From NCBI GenBank assembly GCA_020747015.1, contig JAGTJM010000005.1:744001-808000 (forward strand): a stretch of 64,000 bases of DNA, read 5' to 3'. Made by a program: the position numbers and the translations under genes. Shown in pieces: positions 49,108 to 59,999 of this stretch. Under the pieces are notes generated by a model. It did not search any database, was not told the DNA's origin, and saw only the letters and a list, made by a program, of their open reading frames with translations. How positions within the stretch are numbered: position 1 is the stretch's first letter; every line of letters begins with the position of its first letter. Source of the stretch: Pyrenochaeta sp. MPI-SDFR-AT-0127. Taxonomy: Eukaryota > Ascomycota > Dothideomycetes > Pleosporales > Cucurbitariaceae.

Positions 49108-50233
49108 AGCAATCAAGAGCTTTCATTGCAATGCCAGATTGCAACGCAGTGATGTTCTTGCCCCGCAACAGGACGACATGCCGATTCTGTGAATCGGCAA
49201 GGTGGCTCAGGCTGGGCTTTGAGAGTCCAAGAATACGACGCCTCCACACAATACGCACCCGTCATTGCCGAGTCGAAGAGAAGCACTATTGAGTTTCTCA
49301 CATGCGTGAACAGAATGTGGCAACGGGCGTACGGAGCGATACATGTCTGTTCAAGGCATCCCAGGGTTTGGTCTTTCTCTGTCCATTATTTTGTAGTCTA
49401 TGATATCCACCAGCAGCTCGATAATACAACGAATGGTCTAACTAGGTGAAAGAATGATAGACTTGTTTACAGTTCCTCTCAAAACGATGATCACATCGCA
49501 AACGTGCCTTACAACCCACATCACTTTTTGTCGCTAGTTTTCTTACATTTAATTGACACTACCAAGCCACCACCCATGTGAGATCTAACCAATCGACAAG
49601 CCCTGGGTATAGCAGGACAAGGCTTGGAAATGCGAGTATGATCCGACCTCAGTCCACATTTTCGTTGTTTGGGGACGCGCCTTCTAGGCGCTTACTACGA
49701 AGCCTTCCTCAGTCAACCGCATGGACATATTGCAGCTTCTGCATGGAGTGCAACAAAGAATAGCATCCGAGGACGAGCGCCGCGCCACATAGCAAAATAA
49801 GAAATGACACACCTCCACGGGTCTGATGATGCTCGAATGGGTAAGGAGAATGGCTATGCGTATTCTGCCTTAATATGCAAATAGGTAGGCGTATTTAAGG
49901 GTGCTTGACTGTGAATTATTGGCAGAATTTTGAAGCCTGAAGACACTTGGGTGCGTTCTAACTTCTGGAACATGGCATCGTTGTAATCATGATTAATTGT
50001 TTGTGAATTGCTCTCAGCTATATTTACTCTAATCTACGCAACTCGAGCCAGCGTACATACGTATAGCCCCTCTTGTACCAAGACCTGTGGCGACAACTTA
50101 GTGGGGTAAAGTGAACAACTAGATCATGTGATATGGCGATTACGCGCCAAGGGAAGCAAACAGCTGAGACGCGTCCTCATATTCACCTCATTCGCATCGG
50201 TTGCAGCACAGGACACCCCTCCGAAGTATCGAT
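49108..50233. other. Intergenic, NSE2 promoter side, no gene seen
   Basis: About 1.1 kb with no protein-like frame. Confidence 0.6.
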
Positions 50234-51692
50234 ATGCCGTCTCGCAACCGCCATTCAACAGTCAAGCCTGTTACTAGTCGACTTTCCGTTGTCACAGCCA
50301 ACCCTACCCAACCGGCAAGAGATGTGCTTCCTCTTTACAAAAAGCCGTCTCATCCACTCGACGCCGACGCGACCAGGCTGCTTCGAGAACTTCAAGGTCG
50401 CAACCTCAACGATACTAAGCGGCACAATGTGCAGGCTGCAGCGACCATCATCAGCACTGCGGAGAGCGTCAACGATATGCTACGCGAGCACGCACAATAC
50501 GTCGAACGAAGACAGAAGAAATGGGACACAGGCAAAGGTCTGGCCGATAAGGAGGAAGATGAACAGACTATGAAGGAGTTGCAACAAAAAGTTGAAGACG
50601 CAACTGCAAAGCTCGAGGAGAGCATGCGCGCGGTTATTGACTCAGGCGTTGCTGTGCAGAGAATGGACGAAACACTTGACTGGCTAAGGCAGAATGCACC
50701 AAAGCAGCTGGAAGAAGAGTACCAGACACAAATGACACAGCGCGCAACACAGCGACATTCACAAAGCCAAGTAGAAAGTCAGCATCAACTTGCAGAAGAT
50801 CACGATGAAGAGTCATTGGAGGACGCCTTAACACCTGGTCCCACACCCCTAGATGGCTCTCGTGTTGCCCTCACCGGTGCGAGTGAGCTCTTTACAGCAC
50901 GTATGCAACGCCAAAAAGACACATATACCTCTCTCTCCCTCATTGCACGGTACGCTCGCAACAACAATTATCGTGACTTCAAGCGTATTGTGCACGACGC
51001 CAAATTCGGCGACAGTGGGCCCACCCTTGGCCATGAAGACACATGGTTCACTGAGACTGGGTCGCCCGCGCCAGGGATCACAGATAGCACGCAGAGGGGT
51101 GATTTTGACGATGATGATGATATCGTAGTTGACAAGGCGACGATTAGCACGAGGTGTCCGATCACGTTCCAGCAGTTCAAGGAGCCGTATACGAGTACAA
51201 AGTGCCCACATACATTTGAGAAGAATGCGATTTTAGATATGATCAGGAGCAGTACCATGAGGGTGGGGGGTTCTGGGAGACTCGGCGCACCGGGGATTGC
51301 GTGTCCCGTCACTGGGTGTGCTCAGGTAAGCTTTCGCCATAGTCCTTTCGATGCTTTACAACAACAATGCCTAGCTCTCTAGTTCATTTTCAGTTGCGTG
51401 TACGGGTTGCCGACTATTTGATTTACAGATACTCACCGCGGCCGATCTCCGCGCAGACCCGATCCTCATCCGCAAAATAAAACGAATGCAACAAGCCGAG
51501 GCCGAGGAAGCTGAAGAGAGCTCAGACGAGGAAGAGATCCAGGCTCCCCAATGGAAGCCTCAGAGACTTGACGGGAGTTTTGTGTCTTCTCAATTGTCCA
51601 ACCGGCTTCGGGTCTCTGCGTCACAGCAACCACCAACGTCGAGCATTGTTGAGGACTTGGGGACCCCGAGCGAAAGCGATACGGACATGTAA
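50234..51692 (+). CDS. nse2: Nse2/Mms21-type SUMO E3 ligase of the SMC5/6 complex (451 aa)
   Basis: Two exons, 50234-51325 and 51429-51692 (intron donor GTAAGC, acceptor TTACAG). The N-terminal half is helical and Gln/Glu-rich (about residues 40-190), as expected for the arm that binds Smc5. From residue 308 comes an SP-RING: CPITFQQFKEPYTSTKCPHT, then CPVTGC split across the exon junction, and ILTAADLRADPIL. SP-RING proteins hold a single zinc and recruit the Ubc9-SUMO thioester. Just before the RING, DDDDDIVVDK looks like a SUMO-interacting motif. The tail is acidic and Ser-rich, ending ESDTDM. The role is SUMOylation in recombination repair and replication-fork stability in the nucleus. 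It is longer than yeast Mms21 (267 aa) because of the linker and tail. Confidence 0.88.
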
Positions 51693-53635
51693 AGAAAGAC
51701 TATCTAGAGTGTCTTTGATGCGGGAGTGGTAACTGCTGCTTCAGCTGCTTCGGCTCCCCGGGGCGGGCAAGCAGGTGCTAATAATGGAGAGGCCATGTGG
51801 TTCAAAAAATCGAGTATCTCATGCATTTGCCCAATTGCGCTGTATCTGAAGTCAAGCACATACGATCAGCAGATCTTTTTCCGGAGCCTGGTGCTTTTCG
51901 CTTTTTTTCTTCAAACAACACCAAGCAAGGCTTTCTCTACATCCCGAAAATTTTGCCGGGCATGAAAAGGAGCCCCAAACTGACAACCACGGGTGTGGTA
52001 TCGGCAGTACTTTGTATGCCGCTCAAATGATAATCCAATCTCAGCATGGACGTTGAGCGGCCTCGTCTTCATCGTCTGAGAGGGTTTCGGCCGCGGATAG
52101 CATTGAGATGCTCGCAGGTGCAATCCGAGCGCGCAGGAGTGAGTGTCGCCAACACCACCTCGCGGTGTAGCGAGGCCCTGGGTCATTTTCATGACCCCAA
52201 TTCGTGGCTTTTCTTCACTCTTGGACGAATGAACGGCTTGGTCAATGCACGTCATTCAGGAACAGGCCGCCTGGTGTCGCGTCTTGCCCGAAACACGGTT
52301 GTTCGGAAAACCAAGTAGTACCCGGTACGGAAATGCAGGCTGAGGTCACTGCACATGTTGCGCTGCGCCACGAGCAAGTGTTGGTGAATGAAGGATGATA
52401 TACTCTGCTCTCGCATGTGAAATGGCCAAGCTGTGTATCTGGGTGCTGCTTTTTGCTTGTGGTTGGGCAGTATCTGCTCTACGTCATTGAAGGCGCCGGA
52501 ACATTCATGCCCATGGCGCGGTTCCGCAAGCAGCACGGTGCTACGGGACATGTGGAAGAGCACCATGGTCTCGTGCTTCATCGCACTCGAAGGAAAAAGA
52601 AATTGCTCGACAAGCCCGGAGCCGCTGCGAGTAAAGTTTCCAGCAGAGCAGAAGCAAAGACATGTGCACACGAGCGCGCATGCATCCCTCGCCGGCTCTC
52701 ACGTGCGCCCAAACTTGAACAGCGTCAAAGTCCCAGTGGGGTCGAGAGACAGCAGGCGGTCGAAGAATAAGCACGATGCCCATTGGCCCGTCCCTATCAC
52801 TTCGTCGAGGAAACAAGGGCAATCCACATGAGTGGCTGCGCGTCTGGCTCCATCAGGGCAGCCGGGAGCTCTTTGGATGCGGGGAAAGCATCAAGCCCCC
52901 TCTTCCCAGGCACGTCGGATTGGCCTGCAACTCGCCCAGCGATCCGTCATTGTCTTGTCGTCTCCGTGCCTCCTCCAGCCTCATCCTTTGTTTACTCTCC
53001 TCTCGCAACCGCGACTGAACCGCTGCCATTTCTCAGCCGTCGCAGTGACCCTGTTGTCGCAAGCAAGCGCGTACGCCATCCCACGTCCCACTAAGCCGCT
53101 TCGATTCTCGAGGCCCACACACCCCCCACTCCATCTTGGCGCCGCCGGAGAATCCACTCCGCAGACGCATGAGGTACGCCCAACACAATCTCCCACCCTC
53201 TCCGTCTCATTCACCATGGCTTGTGCGGGTTCTTTCGGAAAACCATGGCTCACCGCGTGCCCACTTGGCCCCGGCCTGTTGCTGGCACAGCCGAAGCTGT
53301 AATCCTGTCTGCCCAAAGGACGCTGCTGTATATCTATGTCATAGCCGGCTAGCTTCCACGGCCGCGGCCGTTGCACTAGACGTGTCGTGCGCGCTGTATG
53401 AGGCTCTGAAGCCGGCCTTAGAGCTGTGAGGGTGCAAAGGACGTTGTTTCCGTCATGGTGGGATATAGAGCCCGTAGCATCGCGTTCCGTTGGCGGTTTT
53501 CTTCTTCGTCTTCACTTTCTGCTTCAATTCCCACATCACTGGCCGCTTGTTTGTCTGGCGTTGCAGGACCGCATATATCCTTTGTCTCTTTCATAATTCA
53601 CGGTATCCAGTAGGCGGGACCAGTGACTGACAGCC
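51693..53635. other. 1.9-kb intergenic region, no gene seen
   Basis: NSE2 3' side and carrier promoter. Several 80-150 codon frames overlap on both strands at 52.2-53.4 kb but lack recognisable content, and GC-richness can explain them. Confidence 0.55.
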
Positions 53636-54746
53636 ATGTCAACAACAGCCACCCTCACCTCAACAACTTCGCAGTCCTTTAAAATGCCCGCAGCCCGCGC
53701 CCTCGAAAACGCAAAGCAATCTTCCGAAGCTGTTCTCAGCGACGCATCATCCGCCATGTCCAAAGCCGCAGAGAACCCAAAGAAGGCAACTTCAGACTTC
53801 CTGCACACCCCCTTCATGCGCGCCGCCTTGCCATTTGTGAATGGGGGTCTCGCGGGTATGACGGCTACCACAGTCATCCAGCCAGTCGATATGGTGAAAG
53901 TGCGACTACAGCTTGCCGGTGAAGGTGTTAAAACTGGGCCCAAACCTACACCCGTGACGGTATTCAAGGATATCCTTGCCCAAGGCAAGGTCATGGACTT
54001 GTATACCGGCCTCAGCGCTGGTCTCTTACGACAAGCCGTATACACCACTGCGCGTCTGGGCTTCTTCGATACCTTTATGAAGAACTTGAGTGCTAAAGCC
54101 AAGGAAAATGGTACCACGATCGGCTTCAAAGAGCGTGCAGGAGCTGGTCTTGCCGCAGGCGGTCTGGCAGCAATGGTCGGCAATCCTGCTGATCTCGCCC
54201 TCATCCGTATGCAATCCGATGGTTTGAAGCCCGCTGCCCAACGCGAAAATTATAAATCCGTCATCGACGCTCTAGTTCGGATATCAAAGAACGAAGGCGT
54301 GACCCGGTTATGGGCAGGTTGCTACCCCACCGTTGTCCGCGCTATGGCACTCAATTTCGGTCAACTGGCCTTCTTTTCCGAGGCAAAGCAACAACTCAAG
54401 GACTCATCATTGTCCCCACGAACACAGACTTTAGCAGCAAGCGGAATTGCGGGCTTCTTCGCCTCTTTCTTGTCCCTCCCGTTCGACTTCATGAAGACGA
54501 GACTACAAAAGCAGACCCGCGCCCCAGATGGCTCATTGCCATACAAAGGCATGTTCGACTGCTTTAAGAAGGTCGCCAAGGAAGAAGGTCTTTTGAGATT
54601 TTACCGAGGGTTCGGAACATACTATGTCCGCATTGCACCACACGCGTAAGTTGAGCCCTGGGCAATGCTTTGACCACTATTGTTAACAATCGAATAGCAT
54701 GGTTACCCTAATCGTTGCAGACTATCTCGGCTTTATCACAAAATAA
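53636..54746 (+). CDS. Mitochondrial carrier, 2-oxoglutarate/malate (SLC25A11) type, 352 aa
   Basis: Two exons, 53636-54645 and 54698-54746. The last exon encodes only 16 residues (MVTLIVADYLGFITK). Three mitochondrial-carrier repeats carry the signatures PVDMVKVRLQ, PADLALIRMQ and PFDFMKTRLQ. The GGLAGM, YTGLSAGLLRQA and YKSVIDALVRI blocks closely resemble the animal oxoglutarate/malate carrier. It would exchange 2-oxoglutarate for malate across the inner mitochondrial membrane in the malate-aspartate shuttle. An N-terminal extension of about 60 residues precedes the first repeat and is Ser/Ala/Lys-rich. It may be a cleaved or regulatory presequence. A dicarboxylate carrier is the main alternative. 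Confidence 0.9.
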
Positions 54747-55189
54747 AGTAATGAGAGCTGCGGTCACCCTCGAATGAAATGTTGACATGAATGGGCTTCA
54801 AGCAGCAAACTGGCGTTAATTACCTGGCTCTTCCTTTTCTCCTGCCTCTCGACACGAGACTTTACGCGGCGTTTGGTGTAATTGCAGGGCGGGAACTCGA
54901 TGATATCTCCATACTGGAGTGGAGCATCATGCGCGCAATCATGCGTAACATCTGTAGGATTGATGTGTTGGATCCTTTCAAATCCAAAAATGTTGAACTC
55001 CTTATGTCACATACACAGGTCATGTGTTCCGATGGTCTGACAGTGTTATGCGGCTTAACATAGCGGACTAACTACGATTCCTTACCCTTTTCCTGGGCGC
55101 GAGAAATGGGAGTCGGGAACAGACTTGTAGATAGACCGCAAAGTTTGTTCAAATTATCTTGTTCTATCCACGGTCTCAGTAATACTCTC
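54747..55189. other. Convergent intergenic region, no gene seen
   Basis: Short spacer between the carrier and the two-helix membrane protein. Confidence 0.6.
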
Positions 55190-55603
55190 TTATTCTTGGG
55201 GTGCCAGCCTATCAACACTGCTTTTGATATCGGATTTTACAGACGTGCAACCAAAACTTCTCGTGCTCTCACTAACGTTTCTCAACCTCAATCCTTCTTC
55301 CAATTCTCGACACAAAACTTGCCTGATCCAAAAACTCCTCCATATCCAATAGATTCTCCACAGCACAATCAATACTATTAATAACGATACACCGCAGTAC
55401 AGTTCGAAAAAGGAGCTTCCGCGGGAAATGGCCGTGGCAGCAAATAATGCCACATAGATGCATATAACAATGGCGATAACGACGCGTTTCCAGTCAAGGA
55501 TATGGTCAACTCTAGTCTCGATTGCACTCGGATTTGTGCTAGACATGTAGGACGAGTCGTATGTTGAGGATTTTGAGGACTCGGTGGCCACTTCAACTTG
55601 CAT
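55190..55603 (-). CDS. Small two-helix membrane protein, unknown (137 aa)
   Basis: Single exon. A polar Ser/Thr-rich N-terminus of about 38 residues is followed by two transmembrane segments, VVIAIVICIYVALFAATAIS and ELYCGVSLLIVLIVLWRIYW, with a very short loop between them. A basic amphipathic segment (RSFWIRQVLCRELEEGLRLR) and a polar tail complete it. The hairpin layout and the tail on the same side as the N-terminus suggest an ER-type membrane protein. No family is recognised. The frame is short, so it could be a chance ORF, but the membrane topology is coherent. Confidence 0.5.
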   Translation of the reverse strand: MQVEVATESSKSSTYDSSYMSSTNPSAIETRVDHILDWKRVVIAIVICIYVALFAATAISRGSSFFELYCGVSLLIVLIVLWRIYWIWRSFWIRQVLCRELEEGLRLRNVSESTRSFGCTSVKSDIKSSVDRLAPQE

Positions 55604-57106
55604 ATCGATTGGTTACCACGTAGGGATGAATGTGGAATATGGGAGGAGGGAACCGTGGCTACGCGTACTTGTCACTAGACAATAGAGTGTATTGAAGACT
55701 AGCTCATCGTAATTCTGTTCGAGCATGAATGTGTGAACATAATGCACCAAAACCCGTTTCGTTTTGCGTAGCTCAGCTGTGTTGCCAAGGTGCATGTCTC
55801 TGGGCGCCGATTAGCGCCGAACCAACTTCCCACACCTTGTTGCTCAATTCTCATAACAATCCAAAACAAGTATACAAGTGAATACTAGGACATGATAACT
55901 GTGAGATGAAGTGGGTTACAAGCTCATTGTAAGGCAAAGGTGTGAAAGATAATGGGCAGTGTGTGATGGAGGAAACAAAGCTGGTTCACACGCATTTGAT
56001 TGTATTCGATATCTCTTTCGTTTTCATGCTCGGCTCTAAATGTTTCCCGGGCCCCATCACTACTATCACCCGCTTTCATATACCCATGAACTTTCCCTAA
56101 CCCACTCCTTCTTCCATTGCCCTTCTACTTCTAACTAGACTCACTTACAGTCCATCTGGACCGAACCGATCTTCTCCCGGCGCCGAAGACCTATAGAATG
56201 GGATTCCTAACACTTCCACAAACTTTCCGACATGTTTACTATTCCAATGCAGAATCAGTTCAGGTTTTACGATTGCATCAATCCTACAAGGGATATCAAC
56301 GAGCTCATAGTCCCATCAGAGCAGACCTAGATCTCTGACTAGCATGAAAGGCGGAGTGGGGTGTAACCAAGTGGGAAGCCGCGAGGTTCAACGAATGCGA
56401 GTGGACAGTGATAGCTCAAGGTGTGAAGCCAGAGGCTAAGAAGGCTTGTCATACATACGAACGGCATCGGGACTACCATGGAGGGATTACCTTGCCTTAC
56501 AATGGTGCGCATACTTGATGGTTCATTTACCACAGGTCATCTCGATCATCTGATTCAGGCTACACCAACATAATAAGACATAAAAACAGATGGCGAAGAT
56601 GATTCAAGACGTATGAGGTTCCCTGTTCGATGTACAGGCATGTCGAAGGCAGATGTGTTGACCGAACTTTTCGCTACTGGTTAGTGCATACATAGTGCGA
56701 CGCAGCAGTAGTCCAACAACCATCACAAGCAATAAAATACAGCCAATACAGGTAGCGCGCAATGAGAAAATTACACAACGGGAAGTTTTGGGTCGATGGT
56801 GGGTTTTGCTCAAGGGTTGTCAGTATGCAACACAGAATTAGCTTCGCTAATATCGAGCCAGTGCAGCCCATAAATCTCCATTCCTACAGTCACAATAGAC
56901 TATAGATAAGTTTTCTGGCGTTGTGCTTTCCAAGAACTCCCAAAACTCGATTTTCCGTAGTATGCTCGCTCAATCCCGCTTCAATAGGAGATGTCCCAAA
57001 AATATGTCCAGCATCACATTTGCATTGTTGTATTATCATGCTCATCCTCGCCCCCTGACAGTCAAGTCATGATCAAAAAGATAGGTCATCGTTATGTCGC
57101 ATTGCT
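55604..57106. other. 1.5-kb intergenic region, no gene seen
   Basis: AT-rich. The short frames here have no recognisable content. Confidence 0.6.
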
Positions 57107-57235
57107 CTACATGACGGTACACGGAATGCAGCAGCAGCTGCAGTCGTCGGTGCTGATGCAGGAGCACTTGCCGCCCTGAGGTTTGACGATGGAGCCGGCG
57201 GCTGTGGAGATGGAATTCGTGGTCGAAGCAGGCAT
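57107..57235 (-). CDS. Cys-rich metallothionein-like peptide (42 aa)
   Basis: A short frame on the minus strand starts MPASTTNSISTAAGSIVKPQ and ends with CSCISTDDCSCCCIPC before a TVM tail. Seven Cys fall within 16 residues, in CxC and CCC arrangements without aromatic residues. This is the classic look of fungal metallothioneins, which bind Cu(I), Zn or Cd as thiolate clusters in the cytosol. The first 23 residues are Ser/Thr-rich and Cys-free. A GTAAGT at about 57375 followed by AG sites upstream of the ATG suggests a 5' UTR intron, as in other small fungal stress genes. A secreted Cys-rich peptide is unlikely because no signal peptide is present. Homology is inferred from composition only. 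Confidence 0.68.
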   Translation of the reverse strand: MPASTTNSISTAAGSIVKPQGGKCSCISTDDCSCCCIPCTVM

Positions 57236-57766
57236 GCTGAGCAACGATAGCTTCTTGAGAAGTATACGTGGCTAGAAAGACAGAGACTTGAAGGATGTCG
57301 TACAGAGGCCGATCTCGTCGTGTCTTAATGCATTGTTAGCTTCAGGTGGACTATTAGGCCCGTGGATATTCCAAGACTTACAGTGTTTGAATGTGTAAGG
57401 AAATATAGACTATTGAGCTGTTGTTGTTGCGTGAATCAAAGATATCAAGGGGGCAAGAGGATCATGACATCGCCAAAGGGTAGTTGTTCAGCCCTGCTAC
57501 ATGCGACGCAGCGCTAACCAATTATTGCTTGGCGCATTGGCAGGATGACGTTGCGATTGTGGCAGTGAACCGAGTGTGGCTTACAGATCGAGACCGTTCA
57601 GCCCAAGCAAGACCAGCAGCGCAACAACGGCGAGATTCTCTATGAAGTTTCGATTCCACATGAAATCTATCGAAAGCCCAATAAATTCTCCGCAATTGAG
57701 CTCTAGGTATAACGAACAGCAAAACTTTGCAAAGGACCGCGTCAAATGGCTCTTGTCAACTGACAT
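57236..57766. other. Upstream region of the Cys-rich peptide, no other gene seen
   Basis: Probably holds the promoter and 5' UTR intron of the leftward Cys-rich gene, and the 3' end of LSB5. Confidence 0.55.
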
Positions 57767-59502
57767 TCAAACATCTCTCCAGGTTGGCTGGTTCTTCTCT
57801 GCCCATGGTGTTTTGACGGCTGTCCAATCTTAGTGAATGCACTCGAAGTGGCCACAGTGGTCTTACCATTCTGGTCACCGAACGGGTCATCTTCATCGAC
57901 CTCAGGCTCGGAATCCGGATCAGCCCGTTGCTTTCCCATTGCTGGTGCTGATGGCATGGGTATACTTGTGGGCCTTGGTGGCTTTGACGGTGCAGGCTCG
58001 GCGATCCTTAGCTTAGCCATGGCTGATTCACCAGGAGGCGATGTGCTCAGCTCATTATCGTTATCACTGTCACTGTCATCGTCGATGCTTTTATCCATGA
58101 TCTCAAATGCCATGAGCCCCTTGACAAGCTCGTCATTGGCATTCAGAAGCCCACCAATGTATTGCTCCGACTCTACTAGGTGGATGTAGCGCAGGATCTG
58201 GCGACGGAGCTGTTTGCAGGCCTCGAACCGTCTCATGACCTCGGGATTTTCACTGACACGCTGCTGTTCGCGGTTGATCAGTTGTAGTCCATTCAACAAG
58301 TTTGTGCTAGCGACGTTGGCTGAGGCGATTGTTTCAAGAAGTTGGCCCTTTTCCTTCTCTAAGTTGAATGCTTTGTTCCGATATTTCTTGTCTTTCTTGT
58401 CCCTCTTGAAAATTGAGGAGCTGGGTAACGGAGCAGCAGTACCGAGAGCAACAGGCTTACTCGTTGAAGAAGATGCGTGATGTGGCTCAGATCTCCTGGA
58501 CTTTGGGGGAGAAGGCGGGGGTGAATGCTCTTCACGCTCACGCGCTACCTCAGCGTCCTGTTGCCGAACGATACGAGATTGTTGCGGCTGAGGACGCTTT
58601 GTACGTGGAAGCTCCTTGTGTAGTGCTGCGATTCGCTCAAGGCCGGGTGTCCCTTTATATGCCACAGCCCATTGTCTGAAAAGGACGTTGACCTTTTGCC
58701 GCACTTCGGCATCTACCATGTCGTCTCTAGCTAAGATACGTAATCGTTCAAGGAGTGGCTCATCTGCGAAAGCCTTCTGGAATCTCGTGCCAGCATTTGA
58801 AATCAATGCATCTAGGATAACCAATGCACGGATTTGACGATGCACACTTCCGTACTTGCTGCATCTGGTGTCAGACATTCATAAGGGCGAAAGGAGTGTG
58901 ACTTGCTTACAGCTTCTTTCGAAGAGCTCGAGCTGCTTCTGTAGGGCCAGAGGATTGAATGCGAATGACTTCTATCAGGTCGACGACACCACCAATATCC
59001 TATATCGTCAGACATTTTGCAGCACGAGGAAGGAAGCAACGGTCTCACATTCTCCTCGTATTGCTCACTCGTCAGTCGCTCAACCTGAACCGTAACGGCC
59101 GAAAAAGCGTGTTTCTATAGATGGAGCCATGGTTTTAGTACTTTGAGACAACGGAGAAAGGGTAAATGGACATTCGACGGAAGAGTCGCCTAGGCGCTAA
59201 TGGTATTATACAAGGGAAGGGTGGTCGGTGGGGGATTTGGAGGAGACACATGTGGCCTAAAGAATTCTCCGTGATACGAAAAGATTGAGCAAGATCAATG
59301 TAGAAAGTCGTAAAGAGTTTCAACAATGAGAGGCTGCTCATATGACGAATACAATAAGCTTGAACCCACCCCATGCCAGAGAGACTTTTGAGCCGGAAGG
59401 AATGATACGAAAACGACGGGAAAGGTAAAAGAGACTGGTTTGAGAACGTGTCATTGGAACACATATGTACTTCAGTCAGACTCAAACTTAACTTACGGGC
59501 AT
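57767..59502 (-). CDS. LSB5: Lsb5-type VHS-GAT endocytic adaptor (401 aa)
   Basis: Five exons are inferred on the minus strand: 59502-59497, 59114-59049, 58999-58911, 58858-57867 and 57819-57767. The VHS domain begins HAFSAVTVQVERLTSEQYEE and continues GVVDLIEVIRIQSSGPTEAA then GSVHRQIRALVILDALI (residues about 3-135). After a Pro/Ser-rich linker, a helical GAT domain follows (NLLNGLQLINREQQRVSENP, then ANDELVKGLMAF; about 190-270), then an acidic DSDSDNDNE patch. Using the last 47-nt intron (donor GTAAGA) replaces a run-on C-terminus with QPTWRDV, the ending I expect in this family. Yeast Lsb5 binds Las17, Sla1, ubiquitin and Arf3 at cortical actin patches. The six-base first exon (Met-Pro) is the least certain part; the domain part is solid. 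Confidence 0.8.
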
Positions 59503-59999
59503 CGTGAGAAGTCTTTTTGGCCGACAACCGGTCCGCTAACACTTGCTTATTTTAGATATCGAGGAGATGCTGCTACTGATATGGATCAAGTTCGTCCAGT
59601 CCGACTGTTCTAAAGTATGCTAAGACAGAGGCGCAATCCGTTTCACGCGGCGTCTGAACGAGCTGGGGAAGTGAAGGTCTGGTAATGTAGATAGGCGTAG
59701 AACAGATTTGATATGGACGGGTAAGAGTCTGTCAGGAATTATTGTAGAATTTCAGAAAATCTAGCAAAAGTATCAAGGTCTGAGAGCAAGACCATCGGTT
59801 GATTGTATCTTTCAGAGTGAATGTGGTATGTGGATGATGCCTTGCTCTGGAGCTGCCCGGTTGCACCTGCCCCGCGTTTTAGTGGGGTTGAGTAAGCGGT
59901 AGCTCATTCACGCGCCGCTGTGACTTTTCCAATCATGAGTCCTACCACGTCACCATATATCTGTAACATATCAACCCCGTTTTTACGGATTTAGTGAAA
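59503..59999. other. Divergent promoter region, no gene seen
   Basis: Between the LSB5 start and the start of the next rightward gene. No supported gene. Confidence 0.6.

Noticed and set aside
52204..53429. Overlapping 80-156 codon frames between NSE2 and the carrier gene
   Set aside because: Composition and lack of motifs suggest chance frames in promoter DNA.
59135..59542. 135-codon minus-strand frame near LSB5
   Set aside because: It lies almost wholly in the proposed first LSB5 intron and has no recognisable features.
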